The notes beneath the pieces are model-generated. The model was given only the letters and a program-made list of their open reading frames with translations. It was not told where the DNA came from and ran no database searches. Made by a program: the position numbers and the translations under genes. This document shows positions 8,864 to 21,187 of a stretch of 64,000 bases of DNA, one piece after another. Positions within the stretch are counted from its first letter, which is position 1, and the number at the start of each line of letters is the position of its first letter. Source of the stretch: Carex sylvatica (taxonomy: Eukaryota > Streptophyta > Magnoliopsida > Poales > Cyperaceae); contig CAXKVR010000036.1 of assembly GCA_964058845.1 (NCBI GenBank), positions 992,001-1,056,000 of the forward strand, in the 5' to 3' direction.

Positions 8864-11170
8864 ATGCCACATCGTATACCAAAATTTGTTAGAGAACCTC
8901 CCATGTTAACACCATCTACCAAAAACTTTAGTTATTGGAAAAGGGTTATGACCAACTATATAAAATTAATTGAAGTTTGGGAAGCCGTAGAAAATGGTTA
9001 TACACCAGCCTATAATAAAGACACCAATATAATTACCATCGAATCTAAACTTGTCAAAAAGGTAGATGACCTTGCCATGAATGCCATCATGGGTGCAGTA
9101 CATGAATCAATATGAATTGTGTTCTCAAACGCTAAAAAAGCAAAAGAGATGTGGGATTCTCTTATTACCAAATATGAGGGTAATGACCAAATCAAACGAA
9201 CCAAACTAGCTGGTTTAGAAACAAAGTTTGAAACCTTGTGTAGAAAGTGGTGAGACTGTAGAAGATACCTATAATAGACTTCTACAAATTCAAAATAAAT
9301 TTATTGAACTTGGACAACCACTATCTAACAATAAGATTGTAGGAAAGTTTTTACGTGTCATGCTTAGGAAACCCGGATGGGAATCAATGGTGAGTGCACT
9401 AGAGGTGCTGTCAGGAGTACAAACCTTCACTCTAGAAGAACTATTCACACATCTCAGAAGTTGTGAAGAAAAAACTCCAACAGACCGAGGATTACAAAAC
9501 TCCAACAGACCGAAGAAAAAACTCCAACAAACCTGCACTAGAAGAACTATTCACACATCTCCAATCGACCCAAAGCTAAAGTCACAGCTCTATATGCCCA
9601 ATCTAAAAAATCTACTAGACCAAAAGAATACAATACATCTTCCTCCAGTTCACCTAACTTTCAAAATTCTCAACCAAATGAGAATGACAAACTACTGAAT
9701 GTATTAATCCAAGGGATGTTAGACTTTGAAATAAAGTATAACAAAAGGAGAGAGGATAACAATAAAAAAGGTTATCTGTCTGGGATTTAACAAAGAAGCG
9801 CATTGCATCCAAAACTGTTTCAAACTCTTTCCTCCAAAGAAAGAGAGTGGAGATCAATAGAACCAACGCTTCAAGTATAAAAAGGAAAGAATGTTCAAGG
9901 GCAAGAAGGAAAAGGTGATGGTTGCAGATCAACAAACGGAGATAGACTATAGTGGTGGTGAAGAGTCAAACTCTGAATCTGAAAATGAAGAAGTAATTAA
10001 TCTACCATTAATGGCTACACATGACAGTGAAGCTTCCACCTCAAACTCTACAGTTAAGGTACACTTAACCCCTGAGTTACATAAAGTAGGAAGATACTCT
10101 AGTAAGATACTTTAAATGAAGATGAATCATCTAGTGATTCAATTGAATGCTTAGATACGAAATCAACCGCTAAGGTGGATTCCAGGTCAACCAAATTTCA
10201 TGATGAAGTGCATGCCTTACTGGTTGAGAAGGATGACATCATTCACAACTTAGAAACAATGATTCTTGAGCAAATATCTAAGGTAACTAGTCTAGAGTCC
10301 ACAATACTAGAACTAAGTGCAAAAATAACATCTCTATGTGAAATTGAAAAAGTCAAACTAGAGTCTAAAAAATTGAAAAATAAAAATGAAAACTTAAACT
10401 CAAATTTAATGATTAAGATAGTTGAATGTGAAAATCTAGGGTATGAACTAGAAAACAAAGATTTAAAATTGACCAATATTTGTAGAAGATACTCTAGTGA
10501 GATAGAAAACTTGAAAAATAAGATACAACAATTGGAGATAAAAAAAAAAAAAGGCTTTGAGACCACCTAATGAACCAAAAAGTGACATTAGGGTAGGTCC
10601 GATAAATGTTGCACATGAGAAAATTAGGGACATAATCAAAATTCCTGAGATCGAGAAGGGTAACTCCTCATTTGGTCTCACTCATGTGGAAAGCCATGAC
10701 ATAAAAGGAGAACATACTCAGAACTTGTGTAACACGGTTAATAAGTCACACACTCCAAGAAATAAGTCTAAGAATAATAATTATATTAATATATCTTGCA
10801 CAACACCTAGAAGCATAAATATGAATCAAGGTATATTAGGTAGGTACCCTGAGTATGAAAGTTATACACATAAGAAAAACCAAAGAAATGGATCAATCAG
10901 AGGTGTTCCCCAACATACAAATAAATGCTAACTAGGAAAGTCAATAAATCATCTTTCTCTCACAATGCTCAAGAATCACATAGAACGTATCCTACCAAGA
11001 TAAGTTAAGAATCTAACTCTGACAAGAGGTCTTCATCTAAGTCCCTAAATATTATAAATTCAACATTATGTCACTATTGTTGTCAAAAAGAACAAAAGAA
11101 CATGCGTTAGTTGAGTGTTAGTTTAGAAGGAAGAGCAACTTGTTTAATGTCGTTTGGATGCCTAAATTAA
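8864..11170 (+). pseudogene. Copia gag polyprotein remnant (UBN2-type), gag only
   Basis: The product would be a Ty1/copia capsid/nucleocapsid protein that packages element RNA. The start ATG at 8864 follows the primer site. The N-terminal part has the family pattern FSYWKRVMTNYI and AKKAKEMWDSLI. A UBN2-like core spans 9230-9470 (ESGETVEDTYNRLL). A zinc knuckle at 9777-9818 reads CLGFNKEAHCIQNC, with Phe where the second Cys should be. A coiled coil follows at 10175-10550, then a second knuckle-like CHYCCQKEQ near 11070. Breaks seen: TGA at 9113, frameshift near 9240, stop before 9891, TAA near 10113, frameshift in an A-run near 10545, and later stops. No protease, integrase or reverse transcriptase follows, so the body looks gag-only. 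Confident as a dead copia gag. Confidence 0.8.
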
Positions 11171-11233
11171 GGAACAATTAGAATTTGAGAATAGACATCT
11201 TCCCATATAAGTGAACTTTTTATACTACTAAGA

Positions 11234-11260
11234 GGGGGGGGGGGGGGGGGGGACGGGGGG
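11234..11260 (+). repeat. Polyguanine run (G19 then AC then G6)
   Basis: A purine-only stretch AAGAG leads into 19 consecutive G, then AC, then six G. Its position after the gag body suggests a polypurine tract, but no convincing 3' LTR follows. It could also form a G-quadruplex. Confidence 0.6.
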
Positions 11261-12035
11261 AGAGAATTTAATGGGCATACTTGTGCTCATATATATTAGT
11301 CTACATTAAACGTGTTAAAATAAAATTAATTTAATTTGCAATACAACAATTAATTCATGACTCAAAGGTTACTGTTAATCTAGATAAAAATCTAGAAAGT
11401 ACTCGGATAGTGTAGACACGTTAGATAAAAGGCATAGCAACCAATAAAAATAATTTTCTCTCACAAAATTAATCAAAATGAACTAAACTGGTTTTAACCG
11501 TTACAACGGTCCATAGACCGTTACAATGATAAAAATGATGATTGTGCAATTAAATCGCTCAGGAAGAGAGCTAGCGTTACGGGACCGTTACAATGGTCGA
11601 GGACTGTTGAGTGTAAATTCTCTGCATTAAATGTATTTAATGCAAGACGTTATGAGATTTAAAGGGACCGTTGCAACTGTCGAGCTGACAGGCGCCTTCT
11701 TAAAACCCTTTCTTCTTCTTCTTCTTCTTCTTTCTTTGTTCTCCACCCGAACCTTTCTCTCTTCACACCGGCGCCTCCTCTTCTCCACTCGTGATTTCAC
11801 CCCTCTAGGCCACCAAATCACCCGAGGAAACAGTCATTTTTCTCTCCTTCCTCTCCTCTACTCGGCTCTACCCTTCATTTGCACGAACCGACCGCCATTT
11901 CCTCTCTCCAACGAAACCCTAGCTTTCAAGGTTTTTGAATTCCAGCGATTCGACCGTTGGATTGTCGATCTACCTGGTTTTTCTTCATCTTCTCTACACT
12001 AATTTATTAGCATAATATTACATTTTGATTAATAG
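11261..12035 (+). other. Upstream region of FAR1/MULE gene, possible LTR remnant
   Basis: Between 11495 and 11690 it has several CCGTTACAACGGTCC-like inverted motifs similar to the U3 of the copia LTR at 8160-8190, so part may be a decayed 3' LTR. A CTT-rich tract at 11708-11735 and pyrimidine-rich leader sequence run up to the ATG at 12036. No separate gene. Confidence 0.4.
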
Positions 12036-13167
12036 ATGGCTGAGGAGCTTGAATTAGAGACCGAAGAGCTTAAATTACTCAATTTCAAATTTCCAACTCG
12101 TGAAGATTTGCACAATCGTGTTAGAGAATTTTACAAAATCCAAGGATATGTGTTAAGCATTGATGGTTCAAAACCAGAGAAATATGTGGTTTATAAATGT
12201 CATAGAGTAGGTAGATATCGTGATCCGCGGGGTATACCATTAAGTGAAAGGCAAAAAGAAACAGCTACGTGCAAAATCAGTTGTCCTTTCAAGATTAGAG
12301 ATAAAAAAAACTGATGAGGGTTTGTGGGTAATTCAAATATATGATTTGTCACACAACCATGGGCCATCCGCCGATATCGGTGGTCACCCTTCTTTTCGGC
12401 GGTTATCAGAAAAGGAAATGGAGAATGTAGACCACATGTCTCAAGCCAGAATACCACCGAGGCAAATCCTATCATCTTTACGACAAGACAACCCAAAAAT
12501 GAGAGTTATAGTAGACACGCTATACAATGCTAAGGCAAAGATCTGTAGACAAAGACTAGGAGGCCGAACGATGATTCAAACTTTATTTGAAGAATTGGGA
12601 AAATGTGGTTTCAAGTTCGACGTTTCAACGGATGAAAGTGGTAACATTACACATCTTTTCTTCATACATCCCATGTCAAGGATTTTGGCTACGAACTTCT
12701 CGAACATATTTGTTATGGATTGTATGTATAAAACCAACAAGTACAAAATGCCTCTTCTCAACATCATTGGAGCATCATGCTTCAACACATCCTTTTATGC
12801 TGGGTGGGCATTTTTGATGCACGAAAGGGAGGACAATTTTCTATGGGCATTGAGGGTGTTTAAAAAAGTGATCGGCATAGAGAACACGCCTTCGGTTATT
12901 ATGTCAGATAGGCAACAAGCATTTATAAATGCAGTCAATGTTATTTTTTCGGAAACTACCCATCTTCTTTGTGTGTGGCACATACAGAAGAATGTGTTGA
13001 CGAATTGTCGGAGTGATTTTGACACAAAAGAATCGTTCGATCTTTTCTTATCTTTTTGGACGAACACGGTGGTTTATTCTACAAATGAAGAAGAATTTCA
13101 AAAGAATTGGTCGGACTTTCGGATGTTTTATTCGGTCAAGAAAAAATCACTAGGCTACATAACAAAT

Positions 13168-13248
13168 GTATCGATCGACTCTTACTCTTATTTCAAACTT
13201 TTTTGTACGTATAAAAATTTGGAGTACTAATACATATATATTTTGAAG
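13168..13248 (+). other. Intron 1 of FAR1/MULE gene
   Basis: It begins GTATCG and ends TTTGAAG, with TACTAAT at 13225-13231 as a plausible branch point. Removal joins GYITN to ELMPVKEKFVGAWT in frame, which matches the family pattern. Confidence 0.7.
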
Positions 13249-13392
13249 GAATTGATGCCGGTCAAAGAGAAATTTGTTGGAGCATGGACAGATAAACATT
13301 TTCATTTAGGTAACCGTGCATCTTCAAGAGCTGAAGGGGCACATGCGAAGTTGAAAAGGTTTCTATTAGTATCAACGGGTGATTTTCAGAAG

Positions 13393-13643
13393 GTAAGTCC
13401 AAATATTATCCTTTTTTCAAATATTATCACAAGTTATGCATTCAATTTCGGCTCTAGTAGCCTCAAATATCATTCTTTTTTTTCAAATATTATCACAAGT
13501 TATGCTTTTAATTTATTCGGCTCCAGTAGCTTCAAATAAGAATAGGTTGTGCTTTCAATTTATGCTTTCAAGTTATGCTTTCAATTTATCCTATATGTTT
13601 TTGAAAAGGAGTACTAGACTAAATAACTTTGCTAATTTCACAG
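13393..13643 (+). other. Intron 2 of FAR1/MULE gene
   Basis: It begins GTAAGT and ends TTTCACAG. Splicing joins TGDFQK to VKDNICQAVENE in frame. The intron contains repeated TTATGCTTTCAATTTAT-type segments. Confidence 0.8.
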
Positions 13644-14377
13644 GTAAAAGACAACATATGCCAAGCAGTCGAAAATGAGTACAACAAGATTACAGTGCAA
13701 CTTGCTGAACAAAAGGCCCGTGCTTTGCATAAGTGTCGAGGTGTTCCATTTTTCAAGGAACTACTATCACATGTATCGCGTCACGCTTTGCTACAGTTGT
13801 ACAAGCAGTACGAAAAAGTCACACTTGGCACAATGCATGAACAATGCACAAGCAATTTCGAGGCAACAATGGGTATTCCGTGTGTGCATAAAATGATGAG
13901 ATGGATACACGGTGCATTACCATTACATCTAATTCATCAATAGTGGAGAATCGATAGACCACTCGCACCAATTGACTCGACCCATGACGAAGGAATAAAG
14001 AGTTTATTTGATGAATGCAAAGCCAAATATCAATAATGACCCTAACTTGCTTGCTGAGCTTCTCGATAGAGAGATGCCTTGTGAACTAGAAGTTCCACGT
14101 CCAAGAAGTAGGATTCAACGTCAAAGAAGAACTAGAGCAGCGAGTTCGACCAGACGAGACCCTTCACAATTTGAAATTGTCAAGGCATCGCATAGGCGCC
14201 AGTCAAGCGGTCACAGTCGAGCCCGTCAAGAAAGAGTAGAGCCTACGACAAATGACGAGAGCGATGATACAACCATGTTTAATTTGGAGGATTTAACTAA
14301 ATTTGCCGATTGGCCATAATTATATTAATGTACCATTTTGAATTGAACAATGTTCTATCATTTTAAGTCTATACTTT

Positions 14378-14510
14378 GCAATTGGCACCTCTGTGATGCT
14401 TGCATGTTGGCACCCCTGTGATGTTTAGACTATTTATCTTGAACTGCTATTTAATTTCAATTCGGTACTAAATATACTTTGCATGTTGGCACCTCTGTGA
14501 TGCTTGCTTT
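14378..14510 (+). repeat. Short repeat in 3' region of FAR1/MULE gene
   Basis: Three copies of a TTGGCACCTCTGTGATGCTT-like unit: two adjacent (14378-14425) and one ~80 bp further on. Confidence 0.7.
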
Positions 14511-15112
14511 GTGCAGGTACTTAATGGCATCTCAGATTTTAATTATGTCAATTTGTTTAGAAATGAAGACTATAATTTATAAATGTTGACATGCTCTGTT
14601 TGAGAGTTAACACTTGGTGTCTAGTAAAAGTTTGTAATTTCAAGAATTTAAAAGAGTAGACATGCTCTGTTGTATCAAGAATTTATAAGTTCGTAATTTC
14701 TGTATTTTTAGAGGACTATCTTGTGAAAGTACTTGTATAAGTTTGAATGAAATTGAATGAAATAAGAAATACTGGTAAATTGAACGAAATATGAAATACT
14801 GTTAATGCAAAAAAATATAGCTACTGCAATGGATTTTTCAAAAGAATTGAGCGACATCTACATTATAGTTTGACAATATTGACATTAACGCAAGCATAAG
14901 CATAAGGTTCTTACAAAACAATTATCAAATAAATTAACACATAAATTAAGCAAAACTACACTAATTAAAAAAGCATCGTCGGTTTCCAAATTAACCTACA
15001 AAAAAATTGAAATATAAATAAACTGAATTAAGCATCTCAATCTTCAATAAAAATTATGTTTTGTTTGCAAAATAAAGGTCAACATTTTTACATATCAACG
15101 AATATCATCCAA
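14511..15112. other. Intergenic, nothing recognised
   Basis: AT-rich, with no gene or clear repeat seen. Confidence 0.4.
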
Positions 15113-15230
15113 TAGTTCAAGCATTATGTTTCAACAAAAGTTTGACCGATTCAGGTTGATCGTGACCAGCAGCCCATATCAGAGGTGTACCAGCATCACT
15201 TTGTGATTCTAAATCTACCCCCTTTGAGAG
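15113..15230 (-). pseudogene. Ankyrin-repeat exon fragment
   Basis: The minus strand encodes a fragment with the ankyrin signature SDAGTPLIWAAGHDQPESV followed by KLLLKHNA and a stop. An AG acceptor-like TCTCAAAG precedes it at about 15228. The TPL.WAAG and V.LLL..A positions are the canonical helix-turn-helix residues of an ankyrin repeat. Only one repeat is present and no other exon of the parent was found nearby, so this is a captured or stranded fragment. The parent is probably an ankyrin protein of the kind that carries several such repeats; which one is not known. Confidence 0.7.
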
Positions 15231-17820
15231 GCGCTAGGTTTAGACTTCGAGTGACCAGTCAGAGACGGAGGGAAGAACTGGTAGGAGAGGCGCACTGATC
15301 GCCTCTTTTTTTTTTCGCGTCAGAGAGGAGAGGGGTCAGAGTTGGGGCATTGGGTTTTGGCCCTGCCGCTGGAAGGAGAGGCGTGCTGACTGCCGCTGCC
15401 GCTGGAAAGGATCTCGCTTTGGGTTTTGGCGTGAGGAAGAGAGGATCGCCTCTCTCTCACACTTGCTTTCTGATTTCGCTTTAGGGTTCGCCAGGATGAA
15501 GAGAGGAAGAGAGGGAACGGGTCGCGCGGGTCGCGTCTGGGGTTTTAATGGGAGATGTCCAGTCCAATAATTGTACTCTATTGCGAAGGGGTCGAAAGGA
15601 GGAGAGAGAAAAACGCTGGGAGAATGGTCTAACCGAGTCTGCCCGTTAATCTATTTTGCTGCCCGCCTTCGCTGTAGGGGCATTTTGGTCCGTGAAAAAT
15701 TCAAACGTTGTACGCACAAAATTTCACACTGTAAAAATGGGTTCCCGAGACATCTAATGGATGGAAGTTTCAGTTTTTGTTTTTGGGCTTGGGTTTTTAG
15801 ATTACATAGTTACAATTTTTGATGTATAAGTAAAAGACTGGTACTGGTACCTTGTGCTAATCTGTTGAATTTGTTAGAGATATAATAAATTATGGTTTAT
15901 GTTTCAGTTTTTTTCTTTTGACTGACAATAGAGGATAGTGCTCTGAATGTGTGTTGTTGGTGCAGCTTTTTTATTTTTTTCTTCTGTAAAATAGTTGAAA
16001 TTAGAAAAAGGCATTCAATGTGGGATGCATACTTGAACTGTAAACCAAGTTACCAGTAAAATCAAACATGTGCACTCTAGACTCTTAAGTCCATCACAAA
16101 TATAAACAGTGCTTGAACTAAAATGAAGTCTTTCATCCTTGTGAAATAAACCTATCACAAATATAAACAATGAAATCATGTACTCAACAATATTATTGCA
16201 TTACTGTACCAGTACATTACTTTTAATAGTTGAAGTTGAAAACAAAAAATAACAACAACAAATCAAATTCTACAAAAATTTCAGATTTAACATTATCTTG
16301 TTATGAAGTTCTACCATCCTTGTCAATTAAGAAATATAAACAATGGAGTAACAAGAAATGAACAAAAATTGCATAAATCAAATGTCTAATTGAATATATG
16401 GCTAAAAATCATCTTTGCAGCTTGAGACTAGCAAACTGCTCCCCATTGTAACGCATGCCAAAATTACCTTGAAAATAGAGAAAAGAAGAAAGAATGTCAA
16501 AATCAGTAAAAATAAATATATAAACGACATCATATTAAAGAGGATTCCAAATAGTATAACAACAGTACAATAATGCATCATCCATTTTGAATTATAACTG
16601 CAACTAACAACATAAATTCCAACAGTACAAAGGTCCGGATGTAGTTGATATGAACCACTCCAACTTACCTGGTCAGTACCATAGACATCCAAGTTAAACC
16701 CTTCTATTCAAGCTAGTATTAAGTTTATTTTATCACCATTTAGATATAATTAATATTAAAAAGAGTGATGTTGCATCCCACAATATACGGTGATGTTGAA
16801 TATTCAAACATTTCACTTATCCAGTTGTGATAAGCAAGCGATCAATGATGCTATTCATATCACTATATATAACATTGATACCCTTGCCACGTTGCTTCAA
16901 ATTAGGATAATCTAGTATGAAATCCGAATAACAAATCCTTGTGAATAAATTCAAATTGATGTTTAGTCAACTGAGTATTTGGGACAGAGTGTACAGAAAT
17001 TTTAGGTCATACACTGGTACATTGGTATCCAACAATTAAATCTCAGTAATGCAAAAGCTCCACTCAACCCAATTGACTTCAATTAAACCACTCAATTTCG
17101 AAATAATTTGTAACAGGAAATAAGAATTGAAAAATAATGAGGCGGGCGTGTGTGAATCCAATGCACTCATGGTCGAGGGATTCAATTAAAGTTATACCAC
17201 CGTTCTTTCTTTTACTATCTGAACCAAAAATTGCTATAAAATTCACATCTGAACTTTTGATTAAACCTCCTACTCTAAATCAACTAATTAATTAAACCTA
17301 AATATCCTAAAAAAAAAAATCAAAATTATTAAGGCAACTGAGAGAGTGACTATACCGGAGGATCTCGTGCGGCTGGGGAAGCTGAGTCGTTGGAGCCGCT
17401 GTCGCTGGATCGCGTGACAGAGAAAGAGAGAGAGAGTTGCCGCTGTCACTGGAGGGTCGGCACAGGGACGGGAAGGAGTCGCACGGAGAGGTCGGGAGGA
17501 GCCGCTGGTCAGTCGCCTCTTAGGCGCTTTAGGTTTTCGCAGAGAGAGAGATTGGGTCGGGGCTTGGTCGCGTCTGTGATGAAAATTGGAGGCTCCAGTT
17601 CCGAATTTTACAAACACAAATTTAAAGGCCTTTCAACTAGACATCTCCTGTTCCGCAATTGTCCGCAATTGAGAGATCTGATCAGATTGATTTTTCCGAT
17701 TTTTGAAGCAAATCGGACAGTCACAGACAGACGCGAATTAAAACGGGGGTTTTAATCTACAAAGTAGTCGTAGCCTTACCAGAGTGATTAATATGTTTTC
17801 GGTAGGATATGGACTGAAGC
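15231..17820. other. GC-rich leader-like islands and intergenic DNA
   Basis: Two GC-rich islands (15240-15560 and 17340-17620) look like plant 5' leaders, with GA repeats and GCCGCTG(C/T)CGCTGGA blocks in common, yet neither leads into a recognisable gene. A possible exon scrap on the minus strand near 16395-16470 (FGMRYNGEQFASLKLQ, AG acceptor upstream) is unassigned. The rest is AT-rich. Confidence 0.4.
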
Positions 17821-17840
17821 ATTATCAGTCTAAATTTAAA

Positions 17841-18145
17841 ATTTTAAAATTTAAAAAGTCGATCTGAATCGTTCATTTTGTTCTCCATACTAATATGTGT
17901 TCGGAGACCAAATTTTACATTTTTCTGAATTGGTTTACTATTTATTAAACCACTTTGAAAATTGTTGATCCAACGGTGACTGCTGATTTTACCGTTTTGT
18001 TAAGCCACTGTTGGATCAACAATTTTCAAAGTAACTTAATAAATAGTAAAAAAATTCAGAAAAATGTAAAATTTGGTCTCCAAGCACATATTAATATGGA
18101 AAAACAAGATGAACGGTTCAGATTGACTTTTTGAATTTTAAAATT
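17841..18145. mobile_element. Foldback MITE, copy M5
   Basis: It has the same inner arms as M1-M4 (GTTCTCCATACTAATATG, GGAGACCAAATTTTACA and the mirror copy) around a GATCCAACGGTG core. The outer arms are ATTTTAAAATTTAAAAAGTC and its mirror. TA/CATA microsatellite follows at 18205-18292. Confidence 0.8.
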
Positions 18146-18204
18146 ACAAATTTGGACCGTATGTATTTCGGCCCATATGCATACGAATGCATATTAGTCA
18201 CTCT

Positions 18205-18292
18205 CTATATATTATATATACATATATTATATTATATATACATATACATATATTATATTATATATACATATACATATATTATACATATATTA
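18205..18292. repeat. TA/TACATA microsatellite
   Basis: Alternating TATATTATATATACATATAC tract, similar to the one inside the TIR element at 6180-6300. Confidence 0.8.
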
Positions 18293-19095
18293 CAAAAAAA
18301 AGAGTTAATAAAAAAAAAACCCACCCGTGAAATTTTTTCACGGCCCGTATTAAAAATTTCGGAGTGTGAAAAAATTTCATGGACTAGATATTTTTAAAAA
18401 TTCATCGAAAGCATGGTTATTTTTAATAAAATATTTATAAATTTGATTATTTTAAAAAAAAGCTCGGCTCCTATTAGGTTTATTTAGTGAATTATCATAT
18501 ATTCTATTACTATTTTGTACCACTTAATTCATATTTGACAAATATTTTTTAATCGGAATATAATGTATTATTTTATTATTCGAGTACTGTTACAGGTTAC
18601 TACAGTTACTAAACAAGCCTTTCATACTGAGCAAGGATTTTTTTTAAAGATTTCACCGAAAACAGCCTTGATGCACTGAAAATTTGAAAACTAGCCTCCA
18701 CCGATCCCACCTCTACACCGATCTGTAGGATCGGTGGAGCCATTTTTCTCCCTGCCACACGCCACACACATGGCTACACAGGAAATACACCTCCACCGAT
18801 CATGTGGATCGGTGGAGGAGGTTTTAGGCTTTATTCGCACCCAACAGCCCTCTCTTCTTCCTCATCTCTCTTCTTCTCTTCCTTGCCTCCATTATTCTTT
18901 CTTCTTTTTTCATTATTTCTGTTTTTCAAATTCAATAGAGAAGTTACCATATTAACAGATCGCCACCACCATTGTACTAAGTATCGTCTTCTGATTACTA
19001 TTGTGAGTTTTTTTTTACTCATATGTTTATATTTAGTGTTGTAAAATTGAAAAATATTTGGAGTTAATTTAGGGTTTGATTTTTTGTTCAGCAAA

Positions 19096-21031
19096 ATGTC
19101 ACTGCTATTGATCAATGTGTATTATGGTGGTAACCTCCAAAGCATTTCAACAGGTGTTGGTTATGACATAGGGGTTGCATTTATCTTTACCGTATCTGAT
19201 TCTACCAATTTTACTATTATAAGACAACAGATATACATTGGACTTGAATTGCTTCCGAGTCGAGTCAAATTGACAATCAGGGTACATATGAACACAGCAC
19301 AACCCAGATCGTACTATTTCTCACTATTTCGGATAGAAAATGAGAAAACTTGGGATGTCATTAAACAAACTGTAGCTCAAGTGGCTGGATTTAACATTAT
19401 AGAATTGGTACCTGAGGCGCACCAGGGTAGAAACAAAATGGGTTATGATCCGTGTCTAGATAGTTTGCCTGGAGGTAGTAACACACCGTCGGTTCAGACC
19501 GACTTTCATCCTGACTCGGGCAGTGTACCTGTACCCACCTACACACCTCCGGTTCAGGCCTGTGATGACCCTTGTGAGCAATCAGATCAAGTCACAGAAA
19601 CTGATACAAGTTCTTTTGATGATAATGATTCGGCTGAAGCATGGGACACAGATATAGACGAAGCGGAGGCTGAAATGAACGCCCGAGAAATATTAAAGGA
19701 TTGGCACAAGTCGATTCCATTCCTCAATCGGAGAGATATGCATCCATGTTCATCATTTCATGATGAATTGCCAATGCCATACAAGGATCGTGCATTTCTG
19801 GAGAACCTCCCCATGTTAGATGAAAAATTTGCTGAGGGTCAAATGTTTGAATCAAAAGCCAAACTAAAATCAGAACTTGCTGCTTTTCACCTAAACAAAA
19901 ACACAGAGTTAGACGTGCTAAACAGCAGCAAAACTAAGTATAGAGTTGGTTGTAAATCTTCTAAATGCCAATGAAAATTGTATGCAAAGGTAGTACCAAC
20001 AGATGCATGGACAATTTTCACCAATCCGTTTGTCCACACATGTTTTGGAAGTGCTCAAAAGTTGGATAGTCATCAAATGACTGCCAGAGTAATTGCTGAT
20101 ATTATTAAACCGGCTTTGAAAGATGATCATTAAAATGGTCAAGCATCTGGTTAAAGTTAAATTTGGGACAGTAGTGTCTTCGTATAACAAGTTATGGAGA
20201 CGTAGGGAACTTGCAATTACGGACTTGTTTGGGAGCTGGGAGAAGTCTTATGAGCTGCTGTCATCGTTTCCAGGTGCCATCAAAGCATCTAATCCAGATA
20301 CACAATACCTACTAGAGGATGAACCATCAAGCAAGTTTAATATCAATATTTTTAACCGGGTTGCATGGGCATTTGGGCCGTGCATTGAAGCATGGCCTCA
20401 TCTTTGGCCCGTTATCAGTGTTGATGCCGGGTTCTTATCCGGAAGATACAACGGTAAACTTTTTATGGCTTGTGCTTACGATGCAGAGCAACAACTCTTG
20501 CCACTTGCATTTGCAATTTGTGAAAAAGAGTCTATAGAAAATTGGGGTTGGTTTATGAATTGGTTGCGTATCAATATTGTCGGGCCAGAAAAAATATGTA
20601 TTGTCTCGGACCAGCACCTTGGTAGACGAGTGGTGTTTGAGGCTCCTAATCTGGGATGGTGTGAGAAAAAAGGTGAAGTTGTCCACCGACTGTGTTCACA
20701 GCATATTTGTGAAAATATTTGGAAAAAATACCCTGAAAAGTGAATTAAAAAGATATTCAAGAAATATGTTGCAAAAAAAAATCTGGAGATTTGAAGAGGG
20801 GATGGATTTGATTAAGCAAAGAGATGTAGCCGTATATGGAGGCCCCTGCCACGAGGCAAAATGCTCGACAACATAATCAAGAGTCAACTAAAGCAAGACA
20901 TTCGGGTATAACAATTTAAATATTCAAAGGACAATTCGTTTACATAATTACCATTCTATTTGAACTAAATTGTACTCATTTTGTAACAGGAGCATCGACT
21001 CGATAAACTCGTAGGATTTATGGATTTCTAA
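19096..21031 (+). pseudogene. MURA-like MULE transposase, broken
   Basis: A Mutator transposase that would cut and paste the surrounding element. An N-terminal region with an acidic linker (19560-19680) precedes a MuDR-type zinc-binding DNA-binding domain (FESKAKLKSELAAFHL, then CKSSKCQ, then HTCFGSAQKLDSH). The MULE catalytic domain has SVDAGFLSGRYNGKL (first Asp), CIVSDQHLGRR (second Asp) and HRLCSQHICENIWKKY. A last small exon after an intron at 20906-20989 ends LVGFMDF at 21031. Lesions: TGA at 19972 where the family has the Trp of C-x-W, frameshift near 20110-20130, TGA at 20741 and later stops. The start ATG at 19096 follows an intron-like AG; a longer upstream frame starts at 19084. 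Confidence 0.85.
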
Positions 21032-21055
21032 GTTTACATTAATATATCTTATTTA

Positions 21056-21187
21056 GACATTTTTATTGTATTCTAAGAATTTATATTGACATTTTATTAT
21101 ATTTTTAGGGATATATCTTATGTTGATATTTTATTGTATTCGAAGAATTTATGTTGACATTTTTATTGTATTCTAAGAATATATTTT
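21056..21187. repeat. Short tandem repeat, ~50-bp unit, three copies
   Basis: Three variants of TTTTATTGTATTCTAAGAAT followed by TTATATTGACAT-like sequence, just downstream of the transposase. Confidence 0.65.

Larger units (their letters stand above)
12036..14319 (+). pseudogene. FAR1-like MULE transposase, broken
   Basis: This is a Mutator-like transposase with an N-terminal FAR1-type DNA-binding domain (from MAEELELETEEL; Cys/His pattern through CHRVGRYRDP, CKISCPFKI and the DLSHNH motif). A MULE catalytic domain follows (FVMDCMYKTNKYKMPLL with the first Asp, SVIMSDRQQAF with the second, HLLCVWHIQKNV). A SWIM-like zinc finger lies near 13850-13900 (CTSNFEATMGIPCVH), then a basic C-terminus ending FADWP. 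Two introns fit: 13168-13248 (81 bp, TACTAAT branch-like site) and 13393-13643 (251 bp), both phase 0. Lesions: frameshift in an eight-A run near 12305, in-frame TAG at 13941, frameshift near 14030. No TIRs were found. It is probably a decayed transposase rather than a domesticated FRS gene. Confidence 0.85.

Noticed and set aside
11631..12002. 123-residue plus-strand open frame upstream of the FAR1/MULE gene
   Set aside because: It lies in a pyrimidine-rich leader with CTT repeats directly before the real start; composition explains it.
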